DNA of 64,000 nt from a bacterium (lineage in GTDB: Bacteria > DRYD01), in assembly GCA_030549815.1 (NCBI GenBank), contig JAUQQQ010000007.1:1-64000 (forward strand). Direction: 5' to 3'. The notes beneath the pieces are model-generated. The model was not told the DNA's origin and made no database searches. It saw only the letters and a program-made list of their open reading frames with translations. The translations under genes and the position numbers were made by a program. This document shows positions 8,423-16,771 of this stretch, one piece after another (the first letter of the stretch is position 1; each line of letters starts with the position of its first letter).

Positions 8423-9412
8423 CTAAGAAACCAGGTTTTTCATAACACTATCAAGAGATTTAAAAATTCCCATTTTTCTAAATCTCTCAAATCTATGTTT
8501 TTTAGGGTTCTTTAATTCTTCAACTCCCCTTATCAAATATTCTATAATTTTATTTTTTATATCTTGGTATGATTGCCGCAAATTCCTATGCATTCCCATA
8601 AAAGGTTCGAATATTATCTCATCTATAACTCCCATTTTTAACAAGTCATAAGAAGTTAGTTTCAGATTCCTTGAAGCCAAAGCAGCCTTGGATGAATCTC
8701 TATAGAGTATAGAAGCAGCTCCCTCTGGAGAAATAACAGAATAATAAGCATTCTCCATCATTAAAACATAATTAGCAACAGCAAGTGCTAAAGCTCCTCC
8801 AGACCCACCTTCTGATAAAATAAGGCAAATAACAGGAATATCCAGTTCAAACATCTTGTGTATAGATTTAGCAATGGCAATATACTGCCCTCTTTGTTCA
8901 GCAGTATCCCCTGGATAAGCACCCGGCGTATCAACCACCGTTATCAAAGGAGTCCTAAAATTATTAGCAACATCCATCAACCTTATTGCTTTATAAAAAC
9001 CTTCAGGATTAGGCATTCCATAGTTTCTTTTTATTTTCTCATTCGTCGTTTTTCCTTTATTATGGCCAATAACAAAAACAGGGTATCCCTCTATTTTAGC
9101 AACCCCTCCAGTTATAGCCAAATCATCTCCTAAATACCTATCCCCCTTCAATTCCACAAAATCAGAAAATACATTTTCTATTAAATCCTGGAAAACGGGT
9201 CTCTTTGGATGTCTTGCTATCTGAACCCTATTAAAAGGATGAATCTTGGCTTTCAACTCTTGTATTATCTGATTTGTTTTATACTCCAATATGTCAAGTT
9301 CCTGAGGATTAGATAACTTCCCTTGATCTTTTAGATTCTTTAAAAAATTTATCTTTTCCTCCAATTTATCAAGCAGCTTTTCTATCTCGAAAATATTAAG
9401 TAAATCCTCCAT
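8423..9412 (-). CDS. accA: Acetyl-CoA carboxylase carboxyltransferase subunit alpha
   Basis: A 329-residue protein, normal length for AccA, which with AccD moves the carboxyl group from biotin-BCCP to acetyl-CoA to make malonyl-CoA for fatty acid synthesis. The N-terminal helix LLDKLEEKINFLKNL and the crotonase-type core are clear: VQIARHPKRPVFQD, FELKGDRYLGDD, VDTPGAYPGDTAEQRGQ, SEGGSGGALALAVAN and SVISPEGAASILYRD. The start has GGAGGG 7 nt upstream. No accD, accB or accC lies nearby, so the complex is encoded at scattered loci. Confidence 0.97.
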   Translation of the reverse strand: MEDLLNIFEIEKLLDKLEEKINFLKNLKDQGKLSNPQELDILEYKTNQIIQELKAKIHPFNRVQIARHPKRPVFQDLIENVFSDFVELKGDRYLGDDLAITGGVAKIEGYPVFVIGHNKGKTTNEKIKRNYGMPNPEGFYKAIRLMDVANNFRTPLITVVDTPGAYPGDTAEQRGQYIAIAKSIHKMFELDIPVICLILSEGGSGGALALAVANYVLMMENAYYSVISPEGAASILYRDSSKAALASRNLKLTSYDLLKMGVIDEIIFEPFMGMHRNLRQSYQDIKNKIIEYLIRGVEELKNPKKHRFERFRKMGIFKSLDSVMKNLVS

Positions 9413-9469
9413 CTACTACCCTCCAATTAATTTATTTAACAAAACCCAATACGGTCCTTTTTTCTAATT

Positions 9470-10603
9470 TTACTTTATTTCAATACCAACCCACTCTTTT
9501 AAAGATTGCACAACATAATCAACATTTTCTAAATCCATAAAATGATAAATCGGAAAGCTAATTATCTGTTTACAAATCTTTTCAGTAACAGGTAAAGAAT
9601 AATTCTCTCCTTCATAAGGAGGTAATTTATGTATTGGATAAGGATAATAAACAAAAGTATCAACACCTTTTTGCTGCAAAAACTCTCTTAACTCATCCCT
9701 ATTCCCTTTCTTCAATTTTACTGAATACTGATGAAAAACATGATAATATTTTTTTTCATCAAATAAAGGTAATTCAATAAAGTCAGATAAAGAAGAAAGC
9801 AATTGATTATATCTTTTAGCTATTTCTCTTCTACTATGATTAGACTTATCAACATATTTCAATTTTTTTCTCAGCACAGCAGCTTGTATTTCATCTAACC
9901 TTGAATTATAACCCAAAATCTCATTATAATACTTCTTTTTTGACCCATGGTTTTTCAACATAGATGCAATTTCATATACCTTTTCGTCGTTGGTTATAAT
10001 AATACCACCGTCTCCATAGGCTCCCAAATTCTTAGTGGGGAAAAATGAAAAAGCACCAGCATTACCAATTGTTCCAGTCAAAAAAAATTCCTCCCCTATT
10101 CTCACTTTAGCTCCAAAAGATTGAGCACAATCCTCAATAACTACTAAACCATATCTATTAGCAATATTCATAATTTTTTCCATATCCGCAGGAAGTCCAA
10201 ATAAATGAACCGGTAATATAGCCTTCGTCTTATCATTTACCTTTTCCTCAATTAAATCAGGATTGATATTAAAAGTATTCTCATCGATATCAACAAAAAC
10301 AGGTTTAGCCCCAATAATGCTAATAGCTTCAGCAGTAGCAAAAAAAGTAAAAGGAGTTGTTATTACTTCATCACCTTCTTTTATACCACATGCTCTCAAA
10401 GAAATAACCAATGCATCGGTACCTGAATTAACGGAAACCGCGTATTTGACTCCAAAATATTGACAAATCTCTTGTTCAAAATTCTTAACATTCTTATCCA
10501 TTATAAATTTTCCTGAATCCAAAACCTCACCTATACTTTCCATTATCTCATTTTTCAATAACTCTATTTCAGGTTTTAAACTAAAAAACTCAACCTTTTT
10601 CAT
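9470..10603 (-). CDS. DegT/DnrJ/EryC1/StrS-family PLP-dependent sugar aminotransferase
   Basis: About 377 residues. It contains NSGTDALVISLRACGI (PLP phosphate binding), TPFTFFATAEAI, LPVHLFGLPADM, VIEDCAQSFGA and the Schiff-base lysine in FSFFPTKNLGAYGDGG. This family transfers an amino group from glutamate to a keto-sugar nucleotide, usually for lipopolysaccharide, glycoprotein or S-layer glycans. I prefer the second ATG (MKKVEFFSLKP) because GAGGGG sits just before it; the first ATG, three codons upstream, has no spaced SD. It lies 20 bp downstream of the KaiC-associated gene. The precise keto-sugar substrate is not deducible. Confidence 0.9.
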   Translation of the reverse strand: MKKVEFFSLKPEIELLKNEIMESIGEVLDSGKFIMDKNVKNFEQEICQYFGVKYAVSVNSGTDALVISLRACGIKEGDEVITTPFTFFATAEAISIIGAKPVFVDIDENTFNINPDLIEEKVNDKTKAILPVHLFGLPADMEKIMNIANRYGLVVIEDCAQSFGAKVRIGEEFFLTGTIGNAGAFSFFPTKNLGAYGDGGIIITNDEKVYEIASMLKNHGSKKKYYNEILGYNSRLDEIQAAVLRKKLKYVDKSNHSRREIAKRYNQLLSSLSDFIELPLFDEKKYYHVFHQYSVKLKKGNRDELREFLQQKGVDTFVYYPYPIHKLPPYEGENYSLPVTEKICKQIISFPIYHFMDLENVDYVVQSLKEWVGIEIK

Positions 10604-10623
10604 GCCCCTCATTCCTTTCTTCT

Positions 10624-11268
10624 TTACTTTTTTTGTTTAATTTTTTCTGCTATCAACTTTAGTAATGAAGAAGGACTATGGATAGTATCAGGAAAATCTC
10701 GATAAATTTCATCAAACTTGAAACCTTCTATCGTTAATTCTTTCAATTTTTCATATATTTTTTCTTTCGTTACAGGAAAATCAAGGCCTTTTATTTTCTT
10801 AAGAACGATTGGTGGCCAATAAATTTGATAAACATCAGACAAATGAGAAACGAAATGAGAAAGCAACCCTAACTCCTCTCTTCCTTCCTTTATTTCTTTA
10901 TATGCCAATTTAGCGAGAGCACCAGCAACATGAGTTTTTAACTTATTCTCCTCCACTTTATCTCCTTCTCCTTCTTCCAAAGCCTCCATTAACTTTTCTT
11001 TAACCAACTCAACGGAAGCACTAAGCATAGCCTTTATAGTATTCTTAGTTGTTCCCAAAAATTTAGCTATTTCCTCATATCCATAACCCATCTCTTCATG
11101 CAAGACAACCGCATACGAAGATACCATCAAACTTGGCAACCACGTTAAATTCCTATACTCTATAATCTTTGCAGGACCACCTAATATTTCAATTACCTTA
11201 AGGAAAACTCTAAGAGCTAAAAAATCAACGTCCCTTTCCTGTATATCTGATTCTTGTATTACTTTCAT
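10624..11268 (-). CDS. KaiC-associated probable regulatory protein (near-KaiC domain type)
   Basis: A 214-residue soluble protein resembling the family that regularly sits beside KaiC-like ATPases in archaea (I recall it as TIGR03879). Residues about 55-85 include EEMGYGYEEIAKFLGTTKNT, a helix-turn-helix-like segment. The rest is helical and charged. The start MKVIQESDIQERD is chosen because AGGAGG lies 9 nt upstream; an ATG six codons earlier precedes that SD. The gene overlaps the KaiC-like gene by 44 nt, which strongly suggests coupled expression. Family knowledge predicts a sensory or regulatory role; DNA or protein partners are unknown. Confidence 0.7.
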   Translation of the reverse strand: MKVIQESDIQERDVDFLALRVFLKVIEILGGPAKIIEYRNLTWLPSLMVSSYAVVLHEEMGYGYEEIAKFLGTTKNTIKAMLSASVELVKEKLMEALEEGEGDKVEENKLKTHVAGALAKLAYKEIKEGREELGLLSHFVSHLSDVYQIYWPPIVLKKIKGLDFPVTKEKIYEKLKELTIEGFKFDEIYRDFPDTIHSPSSLLKLIAEKIKQKK

Positions 11269-12151
11269 TTTTATCAGCCTCCTCATTTTTTTCTCTTTTT
11301 AATGCAGATCTTAATTCAGAAAGAGTCTTACCAATAACTACCAAACCAGTATTCGTTATCTCCAATATTCTTGTAGAAGTATCATGGCCACACATCCTAC
11401 AGCCATCAATACGAAACAATCTAACCATCTCTCCTATAGGTTTACCATACAATTTTTCATCATAAAAACTTTCAATTATTTTCTTTGCAATAGCAATATT
11501 ACAATCAACGATATGGGGAACAGCATAACCACCTGCTCCTTCAACAGAAAACTCATCATGAGCACTTCTCTTTTGCGAAACTAAAATAGCCGTCTGATAA
11601 AATTTTTTAAGAAAATTGTAAATCTTCCTTACAATAGTTCTCGCAGATATTTCCTTTGCTTCATAAAGCCCCGTTACAGAATCTATTACAACATTCCTTA
11701 TTTTGTATTTTTTTATAACATTTGCCAACGTATCTAACAAATTCGCAACATTTTCTCTTAAACTATCATTATTCTCCGCATCTACTATAAAAATATTGTT
11801 TTCAATAGAATGAGGGTTTATTGACATTGCATATGCCCTTTCTTTTAGAGAAGATACCAAAAATTTTGCAGGAGTCTCTACCGTCACAAAAACAGTATTA
11901 TTACCCAAGCTTGCTTGCTTAATAGTAAATTGTTCAGCGATTATACTTTTTCCTGTATCATTAGCACCCGTTATATTTACAACCGAAAATTTAGGAATTC
12001 CATTCAATGGAATAACAGTAATCTTTCCGTTCTGGATTTTTGTTTTAAAAAAAAGGTTATCCAATCCTTGGACACCAGATGGGGTACCCTCTACCTCTAT
12101 CGCATCTGTTAAAGCACTGCTTAAAGTTATAACATCTTCCACAAACTTCAC
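11225..12151 (-). CDS. KaiC-like RecA-fold ATPase (single domain)
   Basis: A 308-residue single RecA/KaiC domain. Walker A is GANDTGKSIIAEQF (residues about 68-81) and Walker B is NVVIDSVTGL. The C-terminus has CRMCGHDTSTR, a feature I associate with archaeal KaiC-type regulators that pair with the downstream gene. It starts with GTG in a GTGA overlap with the upstream FlhB-domain gene. This class is thought to act in signal transduction, often around motility or surface structures, by ATP-dependent assembly. No kaiA or kaiB is present, so a circadian role is unlikely. Confidence 0.85.
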   Translation of the reverse strand: MKFVEDVITLSSALTDAIEVEGTPSGVQGLDNLFFKTKIQNGKITVIPLNGIPKFSVVNITGANDTGKSIIAEQFTIKQASLGNNTVFVTVETPAKFLVSSLKERAYAMSINPHSIENNIFIVDAENNDSLRENVANLLDTLANVIKKYKIRNVVIDSVTGLYEAKEISARTIVRKIYNFLKKFYQTAILVSQKRSAHDEFSVEGAGGYAVPHIVDCNIAIAKKIIESFYDEKLYGKPIGEMVRLFRIDGCRMCGHDTSTRILEITNTGLVVIGKTLSELRSALKREKNEEADKNESNTRIRYTGKGR

Positions 12152-12489
12152 CTCTTTTTATATACATCCCTTTCAACATAAGATACAAAGTTAATAAAAG
12201 CAACAAGAAGATCATAAAAAGAAGAAGGCAAGGGAGTATTAATATCAAAACTTATTAACTTTTCAGTTAATTCCTTATTTTCATACACAGGTACACTATT
12301 TTCTTCTGCTTCTTTCTTTATCTGTTCAGCAAAATGACCAATTCCAATTGCTACAACTTCTGCTTTTTCATCATCAATTTTAAAAGCCACAGCTTTCTCA
12401 ATGTTTTCATCAACATTTTGTGTAAATTGATGAATCTCAGATTTCTTTACTTCTTCTATTTTTTTATTTTTTATTCTATCTATATCCAT
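12148..12489 (-). CDS. Stand-alone FlhB C-terminal-domain-like protein
   Basis: A 113-residue soluble protein. From residue about 32 it follows the pattern of the cytoplasmic domain of FlhB/YscU-type export-gate proteins: KAVAFKIDDEKAEVVAIGIG, then HFAEQIKKEAEENSVPVYEN, then a LTEKLISFDINTPLPSSFYD stretch and FVSYV. Stand-alone versions exist in other bacteria (YlqH/FlhX type). The NPTH autocleavage site and the transmembrane part of FlhB are absent. The gene is locked in an operon: its ATG overlaps the stop of the aminotransferase (TAATG) and its end overlaps the KaiC-like gene by 4 nt. It may regulate substrate specificity of a flagellar/type III-like exporter encoded elsewhere, but no exporter genes are visible here. 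Confidence 0.75.
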   Translation of the reverse strand: MDIDRIKNKKIEEVKKSEIHQFTQNVDENIEKAVAFKIDDEKAEVVAIGIGHFAEQIKKEAEENSVPVYENKELTEKLISFDINTPLPSSFYDLLVAFINFVSYVERDVYKKR

Positions 12490-13652
12490 TATAAACTTTC
12501 AACCATTTTCTTTATTCTACCTATTCCTTCACTTAAATTTTCCATAGAAGTAGCATATGATATTCTTATGTATCCTTCTCCATATTTTCCAAATGCACTA
12601 CCAGACAAAACAGCAACATCATATTCATAAAGTAGTTTTTCAAAAAACTGCTTAGACGATAAACCAGTTTTACTAATATTAACAAATGCATAGAAAGCTC
12701 CCTTTGGTTTTACCATCGATAAATTCTTTATTTCATTTATCTTTTCGAAAACAAAGTCTCTCCTTTTCTTAAATTCTTTAACCATCATATCCACACTATC
12801 CTGAGGTCCATTAAGAGCCTCAATAGCTCCATACTGAGGAAAAGTAGGGGGACAAGAATAAACATTTATAGCCAATTTTTGATATACGGGAACTAAAAAT
12901 CGAGGAACGATGACCCATCCTAACCTCCATCCAGTCATCGCATAAGTCTTCGAAAAACCATTCAAAATTATCGTCCTATCATTCTTCGCTAATTCTATAT
13001 AACTATCAAATTTCCCATCATAAACTATCCTATCATAAATCTCGTCAGAAAAAACGAAAAATCCATACTTTTCTGATAACTTAGCTAACTCCATTAAATC
13101 TTCTTTTGGTATTATACCCCCCGTTGGATTTTGAGGATTATTAATAATAACAAGTTTTGTTTTATTAGATACCAAACTTTTAAGTTCTTCAATATCAAAA
13201 CTAAATCCTTTACTTTCTCTTAAAGGTAGAAATTTTATATTAGCTCCCACATAAGAAAGGATAGATTGGTAAGCAGGGTAAGAAGGATTAGGACATATAA
13301 CCTCATCTCCTTTATCAATAAGAGCAAGTATAGTAATAAGTATTAACGATTTTCCTCCAACACCAATAACAACTTCCTCGGGATCAACATTAACATCATA
13401 ATGTCTTTTATAATAAGATGCTACAGAACTTCTTAATTCCCATATTCCTAAGGAATGAGAATAGTGGGTTTGGCCCTCTTTTAGAGCCCTATAAGCAGCT
13501 TCTTTAATATTTTCTGGTGTATCGAAATCGGGTTCCCCAATCTGGAAATGTATTATTTTCTTTCCTTTTGCTTCTAATTCTTTGACTTTAGCAAGTACTT
13601 CGAAAGCTCCTTCAGTTCCTAATCTCTCAACAGCTTCAGACATTTTCAACAT
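12489..13652 (-). CDS. Class I/II PLP-dependent aminotransferase (aspartate aminotransferase-like)
   Basis: About 387 residues. Fold-type I hallmarks are HFQIGEPDFDTPENI, GVGGKSLILITILALI, NNPQNPTGGI, FSDEIYDRI and the PLP lysine in LNGFSKTYAMTGWRLGW, with the distal Arg in YIRISYA. It transfers amino groups between amino acids and 2-oxoacids. The neighbouring upstream glutamate dehydrogenase would regenerate glutamate/2-oxoglutarate, which fits a coupled nitrogen-shuttling role. Several starts are possible (GTG 13661, ATG 13655, ATG 13652, ATG 13643); I chose the ATG with GGGGTGG about 5 nt upstream. The substrate is not deducible; Asp, Ala or aromatic acids are all possible. Confidence 0.92.
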   Translation of the reverse strand: MLKMSEAVERLGTEGAFEVLAKVKELEAKGKKIIHFQIGEPDFDTPENIKEAAYRALKEGQTHYSHSLGIWELRSSVASYYKRHYDVNVDPEEVVIGVGGKSLILITILALIDKGDEVICPNPSYPAYQSILSYVGANIKFLPLRESKGFSFDIEELKSLVSNKTKLVIINNPQNPTGGIIPKEDLMELAKLSEKYGFFVFSDEIYDRIVYDGKFDSYIELAKNDRTIILNGFSKTYAMTGWRLGWVIVPRFLVPVYQKLAINVYSCPPTFPQYGAIEALNGPQDSVDMMVKEFKKRRDFVFEKINEIKNLSMVKPKGAFYAFVNISKTGLSSKQFFEKLLYEYDVAVLSGSAFGKYGEGYIRISYATSMENLSEGIGRIKKMVESL

Positions 13653-13664
13653 CATTACCACCCC

Positions 13665-14927
13665 TTATGGGAATATTCCTCTTAATTCTAATGCTCTTGC
13701 TACTTTACTAACAGCATAAGCATAAGCAGCCATTCTTAACGAAACGTTTTGTTCCTTAGAATAAGTCCAAACCCTGTCAAAAGCTTTTACCATTATCTTC
13801 TTCAATCTACTGTTTATTTCTTCTTCTTCCCAGAAGAAAGATTGCAAATCTTGGACCCATTCGAAATAAGAAACAGTAACTCCACCAGCATTAGCCAAAA
13901 CATCAGGTACCACTATCTTATTCTTTCCAAGAAGAATCTTATCCGCTTCTGGAGTAGTAGGCCCATTAGCACCTTCTATAATTACCCTCGCTTTTATATT
14001 ATCCGCATTATTTTCAGTAATAACCCCTTCCAACGCAGCAGGTATTAAAACATCAATATCTTCCAATTCTAACAACTCCTTATTAGTTATCTTTGAATAA
14101 TCTGGATAAGAAGTTATTTGCTTATTTGGATTTTGCATAACCCAATCAAACACATTAGGTATGTTCAAACCATTTGGATCATAGATTCCACCACTAACAT
14201 CGGATACAGCAACAACTTTATAGCCCGTTCTATAAGCATCAAGTGCTGCATGAGAGCCCACATTACCAAAACCTTGTATCGCTATTCTTACGTTTTCAGG
14301 TTTAAGGTCTAACTTTTTCACTAATTCATTAAGAATAAAAATCACGCCTTTACCTGTTGCTTCGACCCTACCCTTAGAACCACCAATTTCTATAGGCTTA
14401 CCAGTAACAACCCCAGGAGAAGTGTAACCTACTGCCATGGAATAAGTATCCATAAACCATGCCATAGTTCGAGGATTCGTATTAACATCAGGTGCCGGAA
14501 TATCTTTTTCAGGCCCAATAATAGGAATTAATTCAAAAGCATATCTTCTTGTAAGTCTTTCTAATTCTCCTTCGGATAATTGTTTTGGATCAACTTTAAC
14601 TCCACCCTTAGCACCACCATAAGGTAAATCCATTACAGCGCATTTCCAAGTCATCCACATAGCCAAAGCTCTTACTTCATCAAGAGTAACGTTTGGATGG
14701 TATCTAAAACCTCCTTTTGTAGGTCCAAGAGCAAAATTGTGCTGAACTCTATAACCTGTAAATATTTTTACACTTCCATCATCCATCCTAACAGGGATAG
14801 ATACAATGAATTCCCTTTTAGGATGCTTGAGGTATTCTAAAACCGACGGCTTTAATTTTATAAAGGAGGCAACCTCCTCCAATTGCTTTACGGCCATCTC
14901 ATAAGGATTTATTTCTGTTGTTACCAT
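13665..14927 (-). CDS. gdhA: Glutamate dehydrogenase (hexameric, NAD(P)-dependent)
   Basis: A 420-residue Glu/Leu/Phe/Val dehydrogenase that interconverts glutamate and 2-oxoglutarate plus ammonia. The substrate site appears as KGGFRYHPNV and the catalytic lysine region as DLPYGGAKGGVKVDP. GPEKDIPAPDVNTNPRTMAW and the dinucleotide fold IAIQGFGNVGSHAALDAY follow, with EGANGPTTPEAD and VPDVLANAGGVTVSYFEW near the end. Length and motifs match thermophile-type hexameric enzymes of about 420 residues. Coenzyme preference cannot be read safely. It is followed 12 bp later by the aminotransferase. Confidence 0.97.
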   Translation of the reverse strand: MVTTEINPYEMAVKQLEEVASFIKLKPSVLEYLKHPKREFIVSIPVRMDDGSVKIFTGYRVQHNFALGPTKGGFRYHPNVTLDEVRALAMWMTWKCAVMDLPYGGAKGGVKVDPKQLSEGELERLTRRYAFELIPIIGPEKDIPAPDVNTNPRTMAWFMDTYSMAVGYTSPGVVTGKPIEIGGSKGRVEATGKGVIFILNELVKKLDLKPENVRIAIQGFGNVGSHAALDAYRTGYKVVAVSDVSGGIYDPNGLNIPNVFDWVMQNPNKQITSYPDYSKITNKELLELEDIDVLIPAALEGVITENNADNIKARVIIEGANGPTTPEADKILLGKNKIVVPDVLANAGGVTVSYFEWVQDLQSFFWEEEEINSRLKKIMVKAFDRVWTYSKEQNVSLRMAAYAYAVSKVARALELRGIFP

Positions 14928-15006
14928 AATCTCCTTTCCTCCCCTTTACCAGTAATCCTCAATTTATTACTTCTAAAACTCCTTATCAAAACCTCTTATG
15001 AGAAAT

Positions 15007-16515
15007 TCAAACCCTCTTATAAATATGAATTAAATGATTAAATTTTTCTGAAAGTTCTAAAATTTTTTGATTCAACAAGCAATCTCGGTATACCCAATTG
15101 TTTTCACTTGTCCCTGGTTTATTCATCCTGTATTTTTCATCCAAATCAAGAACATCCTGAATAGGAACTACTACCAAATTTGCTATGGAAGAAAACAAAA
15201 GTTTTACTAATTCATCGGTAATATTACATTCATCGAGATTTTGAATGCCGACGTATTTTTTTATAAATTCTACATTAGGATTTTCTTGCCTAAACCATCC
15301 TTTGGTCGTATTATTATCATGCGTTCCAGTATAAGCAACCAAATTTTTATCGTAATTATGTGGTAAATGAATATTATCAGGATCAGAAAAAGCGAATTGT
15401 AAAACCCTCATTCCCGCAATATTATAATGTAATCTAAACATATTGACATCTTCCGTGATAATTCCCAAATCCTCAGCAATGATAGGTAAAACCGGTTTGT
15501 AATCAAGTAACGTATCAAAAAATTCATAAGGCTTTCCTTCAACCCAAAAACCGTTCTTAGCAGTTTTTTCACCATACTTAACACTCCAAAAAGCAACTAA
15601 ACCCCTAAAGTGATCTATCCTAACCCAATCATAAATCTTAAAAGCAAACATCAATCTATCTATCCACCATTTAAAATCTTGTCTTTCCAATTCGTTCCAG
15701 TTGTAAACTGGATTACCCCATAACTGTCCATCCTCAGAAAAATAATCAGGAGGCACACCCGCAACAAACTCAGGATAACCATAAGAATCTAACAGGAAAA
15801 TACTCCTATTTGCCCAAACATCAACACTATCATGCGAAACATATATAGGAATATCCCCCAAAATCAAAATACCATTAGCATTTGTATACTCCTTAAAACT
15901 TAAATACTGTTTCAAACTAATATACTGCGTAAAAACGTAAAAGTAAAAAATATCAGGATCAACAAGATTAAATAATTTTTGCCAATCTATGTTTTCATAG
16001 TATTTAAACTTTTCATCCCATTCATACCAAGGTTTACCATTTTCGATTTGCTTTATAGAATAAAAAGCAGCGTAATTCCTTACCCACTGATTTTGATTAA
16101 TAAACTTTTCAAGCTCGCCTAATATACCATTTTTTACTCTCTGATAAGCTTTCTTAAGAACTCTATCTTTAAAAGTAAAATTTGAAACATAATCTATTTT
16201 ATCTTCATTTTCAGATCTTTCAAATTCCAGTAAAATTTCTTCAACATCTTTTTCATCAACCAAACCTTCATTTACTAAATTATCGACTGATAAAAAAGAA
16301 TATTCCAAGCCCAAAGCCGAGTTACCTGAATAAGGAGAAAAACTAATCCTACATATTGGATTTATTGGCAATATTTGCAATACTTTAAATCCCATACCTT
16401 TAATTAAGTTTAATACTCTATAATTCCCCCAGTCTCCACAAAAAATGTCAAACTTTCCATTTTTGAAAAAAGATTGAATAGGGTAAAGTATTCCCGCTTT
16501 CCGCTTTAAAAGCAT
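15007..16515 (-). CDS. malQ: 4-alpha-glucanotransferase (amylomaltase, GH77)
   Basis: A 502-residue GH77 enzyme that transfers alpha-1,4-glucan segments in glycogen/maltodextrin metabolism. Motifs are LPINPICRISFSPYSGNSAL at the N-terminus, ILGDIPIYVSHDSVDVWANR, the nucleophile Asp in WVRIDHFRGLVAFW, the acid/base Glu in IIAEDLGIITEDV and the third carboxylate in YTGTHDNNTTKGW. Normal length. The ATG at 16515 has AAGGGGG 8 nt upstream; a TTG directly before it is not needed. It is clustered with a DUF2905 gene upstream but no other glycogen genes. Confidence 0.96.
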   Translation of the reverse strand: MLLKRKAGILYPIQSFFKNGKFDIFCGDWGNYRVLNLIKGMGFKVLQILPINPICRISFSPYSGNSALGLEYSFLSVDNLVNEGLVDEKDVEEILLEFERSENEDKIDYVSNFTFKDRVLKKAYQRVKNGILGELEKFINQNQWVRNYAAFYSIKQIENGKPWYEWDEKFKYYENIDWQKLFNLVDPDIFYFYVFTQYISLKQYLSFKEYTNANGILILGDIPIYVSHDSVDVWANRSIFLLDSYGYPEFVAGVPPDYFSEDGQLWGNPVYNWNELERQDFKWWIDRLMFAFKIYDWVRIDHFRGLVAFWSVKYGEKTAKNGFWVEGKPYEFFDTLLDYKPVLPIIAEDLGIITEDVNMFRLHYNIAGMRVLQFAFSDPDNIHLPHNYDKNLVAYTGTHDNNTTKGWFRQENPNVEFIKKYVGIQNLDECNITDELVKLLFSSIANLVVVPIQDVLDLDEKYRMNKPGTSENNWVYRDCLLNQKILELSEKFNHLIHIYKRV

Positions 16516-16538
16516 CAATATCCCCCTTTCTTTATTTT

Positions 16539-16757
16539 CTATCTTCTTATAAAAAGATTAACTAAAATAGTTAAAACAATAGAAAGCACAATACTTAAGA
16601 TAATAGAAGTTGTAATAGGAAAATGGAAAGAGAAATTATCATGCGAAAAATGAATATCCCCTGGCAATTTACCCAAAAAATTATCAAATCTTGATATAAC
16701 GATAAAAAAAACCCCAGTTATTATCAAAATTATCCCAACTAAATCCATCATCTTCAT
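16539..16757 (-). CDS. DUF2905-type small membrane protein
   Basis: A 72-residue protein with two hydrophobic helices (about residues 5-22 and 46-68) and the family's conserved central segment LPGDIHFSHDNFSFHFPITT before the second helix. It matches small DUF2905 proteins found widely in bacteria; their function is unknown. Inner-membrane location is expected. It lies 23 bp before malQ and 14 bp after the HMG-CoA lyase-like gene, so it is probably part of the same transcript. Confidence 0.85.
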   Translation of the reverse strand: MKMMDLVGIILIITGVFFIVISRFDNFLGKLPGDIHFSHDNFSFHFPITTSIILSIVLSIVLTILVNLFIRR

Positions 16758-16771
16758 TGCTATCTAATTTT

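Noticed and set aside
11225-12151. Circadian clock kaiC
   Set aside because: Single RecA domain with no kaiA/kaiB; it fits the archaeal-type KaiC-like regulator family instead.
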